In this document: positions 1-8,451 of the stretch, in pieces
Layout: each line of letters begins with the position of its first letter
How positions within the stretch are numbered: the first letter of the stretch is position 1
Source of the DNA: Methylobacter marinus A45
Lineage (GTDB): Bacteria > Pseudomonadota > Gammaproteobacteria > Methylococcales > Methylomonadaceae
DNA length: 64,000 bases
Direction of reading: 5' to 3'
NCBI RefSeq assembly: GCF_000383855.1
Contig: NZ_KB912877.1
Coordinates: 4,463,226-4,527,225, forward strand
Translations under genes and position numbers: made by a program
The notes under the pieces: generated by a model
What the model was told of the DNA's origin: nothing
What the model saw: the letters and a program-made list of their open reading frames with translations, nothing else
Database searches by the model: none

Positions 1-66
1 ACGATAATCCACGAGCAAAAGGCCAGCCCCCAGGCAAAGAAACAAGACTCCCTGAAACAGCGCCAT
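1..66 (-). CDS. Start of a membrane or exported protein, cut by the window edge
   Basis: The complementary strand reads 22 codons from an ATG at 64-66 to the window edge. They encode MALFQGVLFL followed by CLGAGLLLVDYR, a hydrophobic segment that looks like an N-terminal membrane anchor or signal. A GGGGGA stretch lies about 8 bases before the ATG and would serve as a ribosome-binding site. The rest lies outside the window, so no function can be given. The frame could be a chance opening, but the Shine-Dalgarno sequence and hydrophobic start favour a real gene. Confidence 0.5.
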   Translation of the reverse strand, partial: MALFQGVLFLCLGAGLLLVDYR

Positions 67-136
67 CAGATATTCCCCCGGTTTTAGTTTTAAACCGGAC
101 AAATGCCGGTCACATGGAATCAATCAGCATGAACTA

Positions 137-251
137 GTACTTAGTCAGTCTTGTTCTGACGAGTAAAATTTGCAGAGTATTCATAGCGTGCGATTAGTGC
201 GAATGAATTCGCACCTACAATTTACCCGTCATAATTAAATTGACTGACTAC
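137..251. repeat. MITE-like element with IS630-type ends
   Basis: The left end GTACTTAGTCAGTC (137-150) and the right end GACTGACTAC (242-251) are imperfect inverted repeats. The first ten bases of the left end are identical to the end of the neighbouring IS. The similarity of the two arms continues inward (TGACGAGTAAA on the left, TTTACCCGTCA on the right). TA dinucleotides flank it at 135-136 and 252-253, and the second TA is shared with the IS. No coding capacity is visible in about 115 bp. This fits a miniature non-autonomous element mobilised by an IS630-type transposase. Confidence 0.6.
191..223. repeat. Dispersed repeat, copy 1 (GCGAATGAATTC core)
   Basis: A 33-base stretch running from CGATTA to CTACAATTT matches the stretch at 54981-55014 closely, with a few mismatches and one length difference. 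Its centre GTGCGAAT-GA-ATTCGCAC is a near-perfect inverted repeat with a 2-base spacer. It lies inside the MITE-like element. The other copy lies upstream of the nor genes and shows no MITE ends. Confidence 0.5.
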
Positions 252-261
252 TAGTACTTAG

Positions 262-954
262 TCATTGTTGTATTGTCGGATAAAGTTTTTTCAATTTTAC
301 CCGAGCATCTTGATTGGTAAATTGCCATTCCATGGGTTTTGAAATCGAATTTCGTTTGTCTTGCCAGGCAGCGACTTCGTTTTTCAAGACCTCTTGATTC
401 GGAATGCGCCGATCCAAACATTGTCTTGATAAGATGCTCAACTCGATTTCCGCCATATTAAGCCAACTGCCGTGCTTGGGCGTGTAATGGATTTCCAGTT
501 TATCCAAAATTCGCCGCGCCTCTTGTGGTTCAAAGGCCTTATAAAGCGAAGCCCCGGTGTGCGTGTTCAAGTTATCCATGACCAAGGTAATCCGCTTGGC
601 GTGCGGATGGATGACATCGACTAAATACCGTATTTGATGCGCCCAATCCACCGCCGTTCTTTGATCGGTCACGACCACCTGTCGCTGCCCGGCCAACGGT
701 TCGAAGAACATGAACAAATTGCTGACCCCATTGCGTTCATATTCCGTGTCGTACTTTTCCACCGAACCCGGCTTAGCGGGTATCGGTTCGCGTGTTTCTT
801 TAATCTGTTGCTTGCTGCTTTCATCCATGCAGACCAAAGGATAGGCTTCGTCGTAGGGCCGGTGATAAACGTCCAAAACCGCCTCCATGGCGCAAACGAA
901 TTCGGCACTGGCTTTAGCCGGTATGCACCATTCCTTCTTTTGCCAAGGTTTCAA
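262..954 (-). CDS. IS630 transposase, catalytic (DDE) part, frame B
   Basis: This frame carries the DDE integrase-like catalytic domain of IS630-type transposases: VCMDESSKQ (first Asp), TLVMDNLNTH (second Asp) and SWLNMAEIE (Glu). It has no good start of its own. The only nearby initiator is a TTG at 952-954 that overlaps the frame A stop. It is most simply made as a fusion with frame A by -1 slippage on the A8 run at 959-966. The junction then reads TLKKNELKPWQKK, which keeps the normal flow of the family, and the product is about 397 residues. The frame is intact to its stop. Confidence 0.9.
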   Translation of the reverse strand: MKPWQKKEWCIPAKASAEFVCAMEAVLDVYHRPYDEAYPLVCMDESSKQQIKETREPIPAKPGSVEKYDTEYERNGVSNLFMFFEPLAGQRQVVVTDQRTAVDWAHQIRYLVDVIHPHAKRITLVMDNLNTHTGASLYKAFEPQEARRILDKLEIHYTPKHGSWLNMAEIELSILSRQCLDRRIPNQEVLKNEVAAWQDKRNSISKPMEWQFTNQDARVKLKKLYPTIQQ

Positions 955-1454
955 TTCATTTTTTTTAATGTTCGTCGAATGGTTTCATGGGAGACGCTTT
1001 CCACATAACCCAGTTCAACCATGTGTTGTCCCAGCAAACGTAAGGTCCAACGGCTATGACCCTCGGGCGCCTCACTACAGGCCAACGCAATCAAATGCGC
1101 TTCGTTTTCACCGTCAATCACCTTTTTTTTAACCCGCTGTTGTTTCGCTCGCGCCAACGCGGCTTCTAATCCCTTTTCAACTAATCGCTGCCTAACTCTC
1201 TCTACCGTGCGCGTTGAAATGCCGAAGGCTTCACTGATTTGGCGATCTGTCCACTGACCTCCCAAGGGACTGACATCCGCTTTCAGGAGTATTTCCGCAT
1301 GAAGCCTCTTGTAAGCCACCGCTTTTCCTCGCCGCACCAAGCCTTCCAAATCATTACGTTCTTCTTTACTTAGCCGGACTATATATTTCTTTGCTGCCAA
1401 TTTCTCGGTTCCATTAACGGGGAAAGCAACAGATGTGGGGGCAATATCCGACAT
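951..1454 (-). CDS. IS630 transposase, DNA-binding part, frame A
   Basis: This is a 167-residue product if translation ends in frame. It contains the helix-turn-helix region typical of the IS630 N-terminus (residues about 70-100, with SEAFGISTRTVERVRQRLVE) and a second winged-helix-like part near WTLRLLGQHMVELGY. The ATG at 1452-1454 lies inside the right inverted repeat, so the promoter must lie in or outside the IS end. The last codons run through an A8 tract and stop three codons later at TGA 951-953. Expressed alone it would be a DNA-binding protein without a catalytic domain; such products can inhibit transposition in other IS families. Confidence 0.9.
   Translation of the reverse strand: MSDIAPTSVAFPVNGTEKLAAKKYIVRLSKEERNDLEGLVRRGKAVAYKRLHAEILLKADVSPLGGQWTDRQISEAFGISTRTVERVRQRLVEKGLEAALARAKQQRVKKKVIDGENEAHLIALACSEAPEGHSRWTLRLLGQHMVELGYVESVSHETIRRTLKKMN
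959..966 (-). promoter_or_regulatory. Probable programmed -1 frameshift site (A8)
   Basis: The minus strand has eight consecutive A residues (within TTAAAAAAAATGAATTGA) just before the frame A stop. Slipping back one base changes AAA-AAA-ATG-AAT-TGA into AAA-AAA-AAT-GAA-TTG, which enters the catalytic frame. Homopolymeric A slippery sites are known for several IS families. No downstream stimulatory structure was assessed. Confidence 0.7.
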
Positions 1455-1564
1455 ATCAAGTATGACTAAGTACTAGACTTTGACCAGAGGCGCATGCCAA
1501 AACGGCAACACATAGCACTTAATACGGTTCATGCGGAATTCACCGCCTGGATGCCATTCAAAAT

Positions 1565-1590
1565 AAAAAGCCGACATTCGCCGGCTTTTT
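1565..1590 (-). terminator. Terminator of the alaC-hom-thrC operon
   Basis: A 9-bp stem, AAAAAGCCG with CGGCTTTTT, and an 8-base loop lie 22 bases past the thrC stop. On the minus strand the stem is followed by a T-rich tract. The A/T symmetry could also let it stop transcription from the IS side. Confidence 0.8.
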
Positions 1591-1611
1591 ATAAACGGTT
1601 CAGATTACAGA

Positions 1612-2706
1612 TTACATGTTATCCAGAATCGCCTTCTTGACGGCATCCAGACTGGCTTCAATCGTAACAGGATGGGCGGCTTCGCATTGCTTGATGGCGC
1701 TATCGGGATCTTTCAAGCCATTACCGGTTAACGTACAGACAACTTTGCTGCCCTCTGGGATTTTTCCGGTGCTGATATCATGCAATGCTCCCGCTAATGA
1801 AGTGGCCGATGCCGGCTCGCAGAACACGCCTTCATATTGAGACAGCATTTTTTGGGCCGCCAGAATCTGCTCGTCCGAAAATTTATTGAACCAGCCGCCG
1901 GATTCTTTTTGCGCCGCCCAGGCCAAATCCCAGGATTGCGGATGGCCGATGCGGATGGCTGTGGCAACCGTTTCCGGCTCGTCAACCATTTGGCCGAGCA
2001 CGAACGGCGCCGCTCCGGCCGCTTGGTATCCGCACATGATCGGACGCGTTTTGGTGACCGCTTGATGTGTATCGGTATCGGTTGAATATTCCTTATAACC
2101 TTTCCAGTAGGCGCTGATATTGCCGGCATTGCCGACAGGCAGGCAGTGGTAATCGGGAGCGCAGCCAAGTTCGTCAACGATCTCGAAAGCCGCTGTCTTC
2201 TGGCCTTCGAGCCTGAACGGATTGATCGAGTTGACAATCGTGACGGGAGCATGATCGGCTACTTCCTTAACCAGCGCCATGCCTCTATCGAAATTGCCGT
2301 TAATCTGGATGATTTCAGCGCCGTACATCAAGGTCTGCGCCAGTTTGCCCAGGGCGATCTTGCCTTCGGGTATCAAGACAAAAGCTTTGATGCCGGCGCG
2401 AACCGCATAAGCCGCAGCGGCGGCCGACGTGTTGCCTGTCGATGCACAGATAATAGCCTTGCTGCCATCTTCCACGGCTTTGGTCACGGCCATCGTCATG
2501 CCGCGGTCTTTAAATGAACCAGTGGGATTCAGCCCCTCGTACTTGACATAAATGTCGACATCCTTACCTATCAGCCGAGGTATGTTTTGCAGCTGAATAA
2601 GCGGGGTGTTGCCCTCGCCCAGACTGATCAGACGCGTGGTTTCACTGACCGGTAAACGGTCTCTGTAATGTTCGATAAGACCGGTGTAACGTTTACGAAT
2701 AGACAT
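1612..2706 (-). CDS. thrC: Threonine synthase
   Basis: PLP enzyme (EC 4.2.3.1) that converts O-phosphohomoserine to threonine in the cytoplasm. It is 364 residues, the size of the short bacterial class. The PLP lysine is K66 in PTGSFKDRGM. The phosphate-binding loop is seen in CASTGNTSAAAAAYA (about 88-101), and the glycine-rich LPVGNAGN follows near 200. It starts only 10 bases after the hom stop codon and ends before a strong terminator. It is therefore the last gene of alaC-hom-thrC, placing homoserine dehydrogenase and threonine synthase together without thrB in this window. Confidence 0.96.
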   Translation of the reverse strand: MSIRKRYTGLIEHYRDRLPVSETTRLISLGEGNTPLIQLQNIPRLIGKDVDIYVKYEGLNPTGSFKDRGMTMAVTKAVEDGSKAIICASTGNTSAAAAAYAVRAGIKAFVLIPEGKIALGKLAQTLMYGAEIIQINGNFDRGMALVKEVADHAPVTIVNSINPFRLEGQKTAAFEIVDELGCAPDYHCLPVGNAGNISAYWKGYKEYSTDTDTHQAVTKTRPIMCGYQAAGAAPFVLGQMVDEPETVATAIRIGHPQSWDLAWAAQKESGGWFNKFSDEQILAAQKMLSQYEGVFCEPASATSLAGALHDISTGKIPEGSKVVCTLTGNGLKDPDSAIKQCEAAHPVTIEASLDAVKKAILDNM

Positions 2707-2716
2707 GTTTTTTTAT

Positions 2717-4042
2717 TTATCCCAAAGTTTCTAGGCGGATTCGGTTGACTTTACCGCTAACCGTCGGTAAAGCTTCAATTTCAGCAATGGCCGCATTCAT
2801 CTCTTTTTCAAGCGTGATCTGGGTCAGCATGATGATCGGCAACGATGTTTTGCCATCCAGTGCTTCTTTCTGAACAATAGCTTCTATACTGATCTGGTGA
2901 TTGGCAAGAATTCTTGTCACTTCAGCCAGGACACCGGGTTTATCCTCGGCATGCAAGCGTAGATAATAAGACGTCTTGAATCTGTCCGGCGACAAGACCG
3001 GTATATTTGCCAGCGCATTGGCCTGAAAAGCCAAATGCGGAACTCTGTTTTCAGGATCGCCGGTTAATGCCCGCACGACATCAATGACATCGGCGACCAC
3101 GGCGGAAGCCGTCGGTTCCGCGCCGGCACCGGCACCGTAGTATAACGTCGGGCCGACCGCATCGCCTTTGACCAGTACGGCATTCATGACGCCGTCGACA
3201 TTGGCGATCAGGCGGCGCGCAGGTATCAGGGTCGGGTGGACTCGTAATTCAATGCCCTCAGGCGTTTTGCGGGCGATGCCTAAATGTTTGATCCGGTAGC
3301 CCAAGGCATCGGCATATTCGACATCTTCACGCGTGATCCGGGTAATGCCTTCGGTAAAAACCTTGTCGAATTGCAGCGGGATGCCGAAAGCAATGGATGC
3401 CAGTATCGTTAATTTATGACCTGCGTCGATGCCTTCAACATCGAATGTAGGGTCGGCCTCGGCGTAGCCTAATGCTTGTGCCTCAGCCAAAACATCGGAA
3501 AAATCACGGCCCTTATCGCGCATTTCGGTCAGAATGAAATTGCTGGTGCCGTTGATAATACCGGCCAGCCACTGGATCTGATTGCCGCTTAAGCCTTCAC
3601 GTATAGCTTTAATGATGGGAATGCCGCCGGCGACAGCCGCTTCAAACGCCACCATGACACCTTTTTCGCTGGCTTTGGCGAAGATCTCGTTGCCGTGTAA
3701 GGCAATCAGGGCTTTATTAGCCGTGACGACATGCTTGCCGTTGGCGATTGCCTTCAGGATCATTTCCTTAACCAGACCGTCGCCGCCAATCAGTTCCAGA
3801 ACAATGTCGATTTCCGGATCGTTGATGATTTCAAAAGGGTCTGTTGTTAAGGTAATGCCTTGCGTGTCGCAAATGCGTTCCCGGTTTAAATCCCTCGCCG
3901 ATGCGCGGGTGATTATGATTTCGCGGCCTGCCCGGCGTGCGATTTCCGCTGCATTACGCTTTAAAACATTGACGGTACCGCCTCCGACTGTACCTAATCC
4001 CAAAACCCCCACTTTTACCGGTTTCAACTCAAACTCCTGCAC
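2717..4042 (-). CDS. hom: Homoserine dehydrogenase with C-terminal ACT domain
   Basis: Reduces aspartate semialdehyde to homoserine with NAD(P)H, the branch point to threonine and methionine. The N-terminal Rossmann motif is VGVLGLGTVGGG (residues about 11-22). The catalytic-domain signature VEGIDAGHKLTILASIAFG sits near 200. The C-terminal 85 residues form an ACT domain (LHAEDKPGVLAEVTRIL), which normally binds threonine for feedback inhibition. It is 441 residues and monofunctional (no fused aspartokinase). The start is a GTG at 4040-4042 with no clear Shine-Dalgarno sequence, 27 bases from the alaC stop, which suggests translation in the wake of alaC. Confidence 0.96.
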   Translation of the reverse strand: MQEFELKPVKVGVLGLGTVGGGTVNVLKRNAAEIARRAGREIIITRASARDLNRERICDTQGITLTTDPFEIINDPEIDIVLELIGGDGLVKEMILKAIANGKHVVTANKALIALHGNEIFAKASEKGVMVAFEAAVAGGIPIIKAIREGLSGNQIQWLAGIINGTSNFILTEMRDKGRDFSDVLAEAQALGYAEADPTFDVEGIDAGHKLTILASIAFGIPLQFDKVFTEGITRITREDVEYADALGYRIKHLGIARKTPEGIELRVHPTLIPARRLIANVDGVMNAVLVKGDAVGPTLYYGAGAGAEPTASAVVADVIDVVRALTGDPENRVPHLAFQANALANIPVLSPDRFKTSYYLRLHAEDKPGVLAEVTRILANHQISIEAIVQKEALDGKTSLPIIMLTQITLEKEMNAAIAEIEALPTVSGKVNRIRLETLG

Positions 4043-4069
4043 AAAGTATTATTCTAGATAAATTCAACA

Positions 4070-5254
4070 TTATATAAGGTTGTCTTTCTTCAACATATTA
4101 CGAATACCGCGAACAGCTTGGCGGGTCCTGTGCTCATTTTCAATCAGACCGAACCGGACATGGTCATCTCCGTACTGGCCGAAACCAATACCGGGAGAAA
4201 CCGCCACTTTGGCTTCCGACAGCAATTTCTTCGAAAATTCCAGGGAGCCCATTTCCTTGTAAGGTTCCGGAATGGGCGCCCAGACAAACATCGTGGCCTT
4301 CGGTTTTTTAACCGGCCAACCGGCGGCGGTCAGGCCGTCGCACAGTACATCGCGGCGCTTTCTATACATCTCGGCAATTTCAGTCAGGCAATCCTGCGGG
4401 CCTTCCAGCGCGGTAATCGCCGCGATCTGGATAGGTGTAAAGGTACCGTAGTCCAGATAAGATTTGATACGAGCCAAAGCAGCGACAAGTTGCTTGTTGC
4501 CGCACATAAAACCGACCCGCCAGCCTGGCATGTTGTAGCTTTTCGATAGCGAGAAAAACTCGACAGCCACTTCTTTTGCCCCCGGAACCTGAAGAATGGA
4601 CGGAGCCTTGTAGCCGTCGAACACGATGTCGGCATAAGCGATATCGTGTACTATCCAGATCTTGTGTTCCTTGGCCAGGGCGATTATCTTTTCAAAAAAC
4701 TCCAATTCCACGCACTGTGTGGTCGGATTACCGGGGAAATTGAGAATCAGCATTTTTGGCTTAGGCCAGGAATCGACAATGGCTTTTTCCAGTTCCTCAA
4801 AGAAATCAATGCCGGGGACCAGAGGAATATGCCGCAGATCGGCGCCGGCGATAACCACGCCGTAAGGATGAATCGGATAAGCTGGACTGGGCACCAGCAC
4901 GATATCGCCGGGACCTAAAGTCGCCAATGCCAGATGCGCGAGACCTTCTTTCGAGCCTATTGTGACAATCGCTTCGGTTTCAGGATCCAGATCAACATCG
5001 AAGCGGTTTTTATACCAGTTGCAAATAGCTCTTCTGAGCCTGGGAATGCCTTTGGAAACAGAATAACGGTGCGTATCCCCTCGCTGCGTCGCCTCAACCA
5101 GTTTCTTGACAATATGCTCGGGCGTAGGCTGATCCGGGTTTCCCATGCCAAAATCGATAATGTCTTCTCCGGCTGCGCGGGCTTTAGCTTTAAGCTCATT
5201 AACAATGTTAAAAACATAAGGAGGTAAGCGACTTATTCTATGAAATTGTTCCAT
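4070..5254 (-). CDS. alaC: Alanine-synthesising aminotransferase (AlaC type)
   Basis: Class I/II PLP aminotransferase of 394 residues, closest by recall to AlaC/YfdZ, which makes alanine from pyruvate and glutamate. Visible fold-type I residues are N176 (NFPGNPTT), D204 and Y207 (IVHDIAYAD) and the PLP lysine K238 ([16 protein letters not shown]). It is first in an operon with hom and thrC and has a likely promoter at 5305-5333. Many genomes label this gene next to hom as a LL-diaminopimelate aminotransferase-like protein. Alanine is the better-supported product, but aspartate-family substrates cannot be excluded. Confidence 0.85.
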   Translation of the reverse strand: MEQFHRISRLPPYVFNIVNELKAKARAAGEDIIDFGMGNPDQPTPEHIVKKLVEATQRGDTHRYSVSKGIPRLRRAICNWYKNRFDVDLDPETEAIVTIGSKEGLAHLALATLGPGDIVLVPSPAYPIHPYGVVIAGADLRHIPLVPGIDFFEELEKAIVDSWPKPKMLILNFPGNPTTQCVELEFFEKIIALAKEHKIWIVHDIAYADIVFDGYKAPSILQVPGAKEVAVEFFSLSKSYNMPGWRVGFMCGNKQLVAALARIKSYLDYGTFTPIQIAAITALEGPQDCLTEIAEMYRKRRDVLCDGLTAAGWPVKKPKATMFVWAPIPEPYKEMGSLEFSKKLLSEAKVAVSPGIGFGQYGDDHVRFGLIENEHRTRQAVRGIRNMLKKDNLI

Positions 5255-5304
5255 TAACAGCCCTTGAGGAATAGAGTGTACAAGTGATAATAAAAAAACA
5301 GCCT

Positions 5305-5342
5305 AAAGTACTGTTGTTGCTGAGCCATGTCAAATATTTGAC
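5305..5342 (-). promoter_or_regulatory. Predicted alaC promoter with overlapping palindrome
   Basis: On the minus strand a perfect -35 TTGACA (5328-5333) is followed after 17 bases by TACTTT (5305-5310), about 50 bases before the alaC ATG. A perfect 14-bp palindrome, GTCAAATATTTGAC (5329-5342), overlaps the -35. A dimeric regulator bound there would block RNA polymerase. The regulator is unknown. Confidence 0.5.
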
Positions 5343-5376
5343 TTAAGGATAGGCCAGTGAAGCCGGGGCATACAGT

Positions 5377-6147
5377 TTAATGTGACGCGGATAATACCTG
5401 CTCCACGCGGATCAAATCCTCAGGCGTATCGACCCCGGCCGTCGGTGACTGGGCGACGACTTTTACCCGTATGGATTCACCGTTCCATAGAATTCTCAGC
5501 TGCTCCAAAGATTCAACCGACTCCAGCGGTGATGCTTCCCACTGACAATAACGGTTCAAGAAATCAACCGTATAAGCGTACATGCCGATATGCCGAAGAT
5601 ACGGCATCTTTCCCGATGGCATGCCGCCGGCATGATCAAAGCCGCCTCTTTCCCACGGGATGGGCGCGCGACTGAAATAAAGCGCCAGGCCGGCTTTATT
5701 CAATACGACTTTAACGGCGTTTGGATTAAAAATTTCCTCGTTGTCCACGATTTCAGCAGCCAGCGTGGCTATGCCCGCCTGCTGCTGCCCGGCTAATGCC
5801 GAGGCCACCTCGCGAATATAAGCCGGAGGTATCAGCGGCTCATCGCCCTGCAGGTTAACGATAATCTCTTCATGTCCCCAGCCGCACAGTCTGGCCACTT
5901 CGGCAATGCGCTCGGTACCGCTTTGATGATCCGGGCTGGTCATGATGGCTTTAATACCCTGCTCATTGACCGTTTGCAGGATTCTTTCGTCATCGGTGGC
6001 GACGATAATTTCATCGGCATCGGCTTCACGCGCACGCTCGCAGACATGTGCAATCATGGGTTTGCCGGCAATGCTCAATAACGGCTTGCCTGGCAACCTT
6101 GTGGAGGCGTATCGGGCGGGGATGACAACTTTGAAACGCAGGCTCAT
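5377..6147 (-). CDS. kdsB: 3-deoxy-manno-octulosonate cytidylyltransferase
   Basis: Couples KDO to CMP (EC 2.7.7.38) for the lipopolysaccharide inner core. It is 256 residues, the normal length. The nucleotidyltransferase signature [18 protein letters not shown] is at residues 7-24, and the metal-binding region includes [11 protein letters not shown] near 100. It is the last gene of exbB-exbD-lpxK-trm112-kdsB, and its ATG overlaps the end of the preceding gene. This placement with lpxK groups lipid A phosphorylation with KDO activation. Confidence 0.96.
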   Translation of the reverse strand: MSLRFKVVIPARYASTRLPGKPLLSIAGKPMIAHVCERAREADADEIIVATDDERILQTVNEQGIKAIMTSPDHQSGTERIAEVARLCGWGHEEIIVNLQGDEPLIPPAYIREVASALAGQQQAGIATLAAEIVDNEEIFNPNAVKVVLNKAGLALYFSRAPIPWERGGFDHAGGMPSGKMPYLRHIGMYAYTVDFLNRYCQWEASPLESVESLEQLRILWNGESIRVKVVAQSPTAGVDTPEDLIRVEQVLSASH

Positions 6148-6335
6148 TTATGTAAAGCGTCGATTTCATCAAGGCTTAATTCGCGCGCTTCATCCTCCAG
6201 CATGACCGGAATGTCATCACGGATGGGAAAAGCGAGGTGATCGGCTTTACAGATTAATTCCTGTTTGGCTTTATCGTAGAGCAACGGGCTTTTACATAAA
6301 GGACAGGCCAGAATATCGAGTAATTTTTTATCCAT
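6144..6335 (-). CDS. Trm112/YcaR-family small protein
   Basis: A 63-residue protein, [18 protein letters not shown] at its start, of the Trm112p-like family (YcaR in enterobacteria). It has one CxxC pair (CPLC) and a single later Cys (LICKADH), so the zinc site seems incomplete, as in many bacterial members. In eukaryotes Trm112 activates methyltransferases; the bacterial role is poorly known. It overlaps lpxK by 8 bases upstream and kdsB by 4 downstream. This order (lpxK, small protein, kdsB) is common in gammaproteobacteria. Confidence 0.9.
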   Translation of the reverse strand: MDKKLLDILACPLCKSPLLYDKAKQELICKADHLAFPIRDDIPVMLEDEARELSLDEIDALHK

Positions 6336-7326
6336 TGTGCTTTGTTTTCAATAAGTTTAATAATTGTTCGGAAAATTCCGGTGCAAGGACGGCTTTTACC
6401 GGCACATACCAGTGTCGCGGGCCTGCGAAAGCCGTGCATTTTACCGCATCCTTTTCAGTCATCAACACCGGTTTGTCATCATTGAATTCGATATCATGCG
6501 GTGCAAATTTGTAATGGTCGGGAAAGCTGCGCGTTATGCAGGACACGCCGGCAGCCTCCAACAGCTTGAAGAAACGCTCAGGATTGCCAATACCCGCCAA
6601 GGCATGGCATTCACTGGCGCTGAAATCCTGCAATGGCTTTTGTCGCCCGGTGGCTAAATTGATCGCATTGTCGCCGGTCAGCCGCATGGGGAATTCATTG
6701 TCTTCCGCTTCTCCGCCATTAACGACCCTGAAATCGACGCTTTGCAGCCTTTCTATCGGTTCCCTGAGCGGACCGGCCGGCAGGCAGTAGCCGTTGCCAA
6801 ACCGCCGTTCGCCATCGATGACGGCGATCTCGATAGTACGTGCCAGGGCGTAATGCTGAAGGCCGTCATCCGAGACAATGACATCACAATCCGCCTGCGT
6901 CAGCAGCAGCTTGGCGGCATCCGCGCGTAAAGGACCGACCGCCATGGGACACCCCGTTTGTTTGGCCAATAACAAGGCTTCATCACCGACCCGTTCAGCG
7001 CTGCTGTTTGCATCAACCCGCTGAGGCCATGATTCAGCCGTGCCGCCATACCCCCGGCTAATGATGCCGGGTCTGTAACCGGCTTCCATCAACAGTCGAG
7101 TCAGCCAGATCACGAGAGGCGTTTTACCGGTACCGCCTACTGTAATATTGCCCACGATGATAACCGGAACGGGTACGGCCTGTGTTTTTAATAGGCCCAG
7201 ACGGTACAAAAACTTGCGAAACCTGACCAGGTCACCGAACAAAAAGCCCAATGGACACAGCCAGACGCCGATGAACGGATCCTTATACCAGATATCTTGC
7301 GCCCATCGAGCCAGCGTCTTTTTCAT
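6328..7326 (-). CDS. lpxK: Tetraacyldisaccharide 4'-kinase
   Basis: Phosphorylates the 4' position of the lipid A precursor (EC 2.7.1.130) at the inner face of the cytoplasmic membrane. It is 332 residues. An N-terminal hydrophobic stretch ([17 protein letters not shown], about 18-34) anchors it, and the Walker A motif [12 protein letters not shown] is at 59-70. DDGLQHYAL (near 150) is the conserved catalytic-region motif of LpxK. It overlaps exbD by ATGA, so it is translationally coupled to it. No msbA is in the window. Confidence 0.95.
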   Translation of the reverse strand: MKKTLARWAQDIWYKDPFIGVWLCPLGFLFGDLVRFRKFLYRLGLLKTQAVPVPVIIVGNITVGGTGKTPLVIWLTRLLMEAGYRPGIISRGYGGTAESWPQRVDANSSAERVGDEALLLAKQTGCPMAVGPLRADAAKLLLTQADCDVIVSDDGLQHYALARTIEIAVIDGERRFGNGYCLPAGPLREPIERLQSVDFRVVNGGEAEDNEFPMRLTGDNAINLATGRQKPLQDFSASECHALAGIGNPERFFKLLEAAGVSCITRSFPDHYKFAPHDIEFNDDKPVLMTEKDAVKCTAFAGPRHWYVPVKAVLAPEFSEQLLNLLKTKHNG

Positions 7327-7760
7327 TCTCCGGTTTTCGGCTCTAGCGTCGGAAAGGTGATATGCGTAAACCCTGCTTGCCCCGCACTGTCCAACGCCGC
7401 AATGACCGCCTGATGCGGCGTCTTGCCGTCGGCCTGGATAATAAAAGGAAGATGCGCGGCATGTTTGGCGAGCTTTTGCAATTCCTGTTTCAAGGCATCC
7501 CTGTTCTGATTGACCAGTTCATGCGGCAGGCCGTCCTCGCCTTTCAGGGAATAAACGCCGTTGGCATCGATAGTCAAGGTAATCATTTTCTCATGCGTTT
7601 CAGGTTCTGATCCCTTGGCTTCCGGCAGCTTGATATTGACTTCCGTTTGCCGGTTAAACGTGGTCGTGACCATGAAGAAAAGCAGCAACAAAAAAACCAC
7701 ATCAATCATGGGCGCCATGGAGATTTCAGGCGCTTCCCTTTTTTTACGGTGAAAATTCAT
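7323..7760 (-). CDS. exbD: ExbD/TolR-family biopolymer transport protein
   Basis: Stator partner of ExbB in a proton-driven motor that energises TonB or a similar periplasmic protein. It is 145 residues with a short cytoplasmic N-terminus, one membrane helix at about 17-35 carrying the essential Asp (D20 in MAPMIDVVFLLLLFF), and a periplasmic domain. The ATG overlaps the exbB stop by one base. No tonB is adjacent, so the energised partner is elsewhere. Confidence 0.93.
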   Translation of the reverse strand: MNFHRKKREAPEISMAPMIDVVFLLLLFFMVTTTFNRQTEVNIKLPEAKGSEPETHEKMITLTIDANGVYSLKGEDGLPHELVNQNRDALKQELQKLAKHAAHLPFIIQADGKTPHQAVIAALDSAGQAGFTHITFPTLEPKTGE

Positions 7761-8374
7761 CAGGCCTCCTCGCGCTCCCCATGCAGGACTTCGATCAGTT
7801 TTAACGCCTCCTCTTCCATATCGACGACGTATTCATCGACCAGTCGCTCAAAGTAACGATAAAAAATCAGACTGGGGATGGCGACGGTCAAGCCGGCGGC
7901 CGTGGTAATCAGGGCGACGGAAATACCGCCCGCCAAGGCATTGGGGTCACCGACGCCATTGACCATAATGCCGGAAAAAACCTCGATCATGCCGAGCACG
8001 GTGCCCAATAAGCCAAGTAAAGGCGCAATCGAGGCAATAGTCCCCAGCGCATTGAGAAAGCGATCCAGGTCATGCACGACTTGCCGGCCGGCTTCTTCAA
8101 TGCATTCCTTCATGACTTCGCGTCCATGATCGATATTGGCGAGACCTGCCGCCAGAATGCAGCCTAAAGGCGAACTGGTCTTCAATCGGTGCAACGCCAT
8201 TTTGTCCAGCTTTTGTTCTCGGAACAGATTCCATACCTGCGGAACGAGCTCCGGCGGCAAAATTTTCTTTTTTTGCAGAGTCCACAAACGTTCGGCAATA
8301 ATACCCATTGCGCCGATTGAGCATAGAATGATTGGCAGCATCATCCAGCCGCCACTTTTTATCACTTCAAACAC
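7760..8374 (-). CDS. exbB: ExbB/TolQ-family proton channel protein
   Basis: Inner-membrane MotA/TolQ/ExbB protein of 204 residues. It has one N-terminal helix (MMLPIILCSIGAMGIIAERL) and two C-terminal helices (LGTIASIAPLLGLLGTVLGMIEVF and ISVALITTAAGLTVAIPSLIFY) that line the proton path. Translation probably starts at GTG 8372-8374, preceded by AGGAAATAAT. It is first of five overlapping genes and probably sets transcription of the whole operon. Confidence 0.93.
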   Translation of the reverse strand: MFEVIKSGGWMMLPIILCSIGAMGIIAERLWTLQKKKILPPELVPQVWNLFREQKLDKMALHRLKTSSPLGCILAAGLANIDHGREVMKECIEEAGRQVVHDLDRFLNALGTIASIAPLLGLLGTVLGMIEVFSGIMVNGVGDPNALAGGISVALITTAAGLTVAIPSLIFYRYFERLVDEYVVDMEEEALKLIEVLHGEREEA

Positions 8375-8451
8375 ATTATTTCCTAAAGTTCAGTATTGTT
8401 AACTAAAAACCACACCGGAAAGTATAGGTCACACACCGTAGTGTTGCCATT

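Larger units (their letters stand above)
254..1473. mobile_element. IS630-family insertion sequence, complete
   Basis: The element is about 1.22 kb. The terminal inverted repeats (254-280 and 1447-1473) begin GTACTTAGTCAT and match at 22 of 27 positions. Each end is flanked by TA (252-253 and 1474-1475), and the outer bases restore a CTAG target, which is the usual IS630-type target with TA duplication. One transposase is encoded on the minus strand in two overlapping frames. The intact ends and intact DDE residues suggest a recent and possibly active insertion. Confidence 0.9.

Noticed and set aside
262-1454. Transposase as a frameshifted pseudogene
   Set aside because: The A8 slippery run sits exactly at the frame change, both ends are intact and DDE residues are present, so programmed frameshifting explains it better.
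4070-5254. LL-diaminopimelate aminotransferase
   Set aside because: The sequence fits AlaC better and gammaproteobacteria normally use the succinylase route to lysine.
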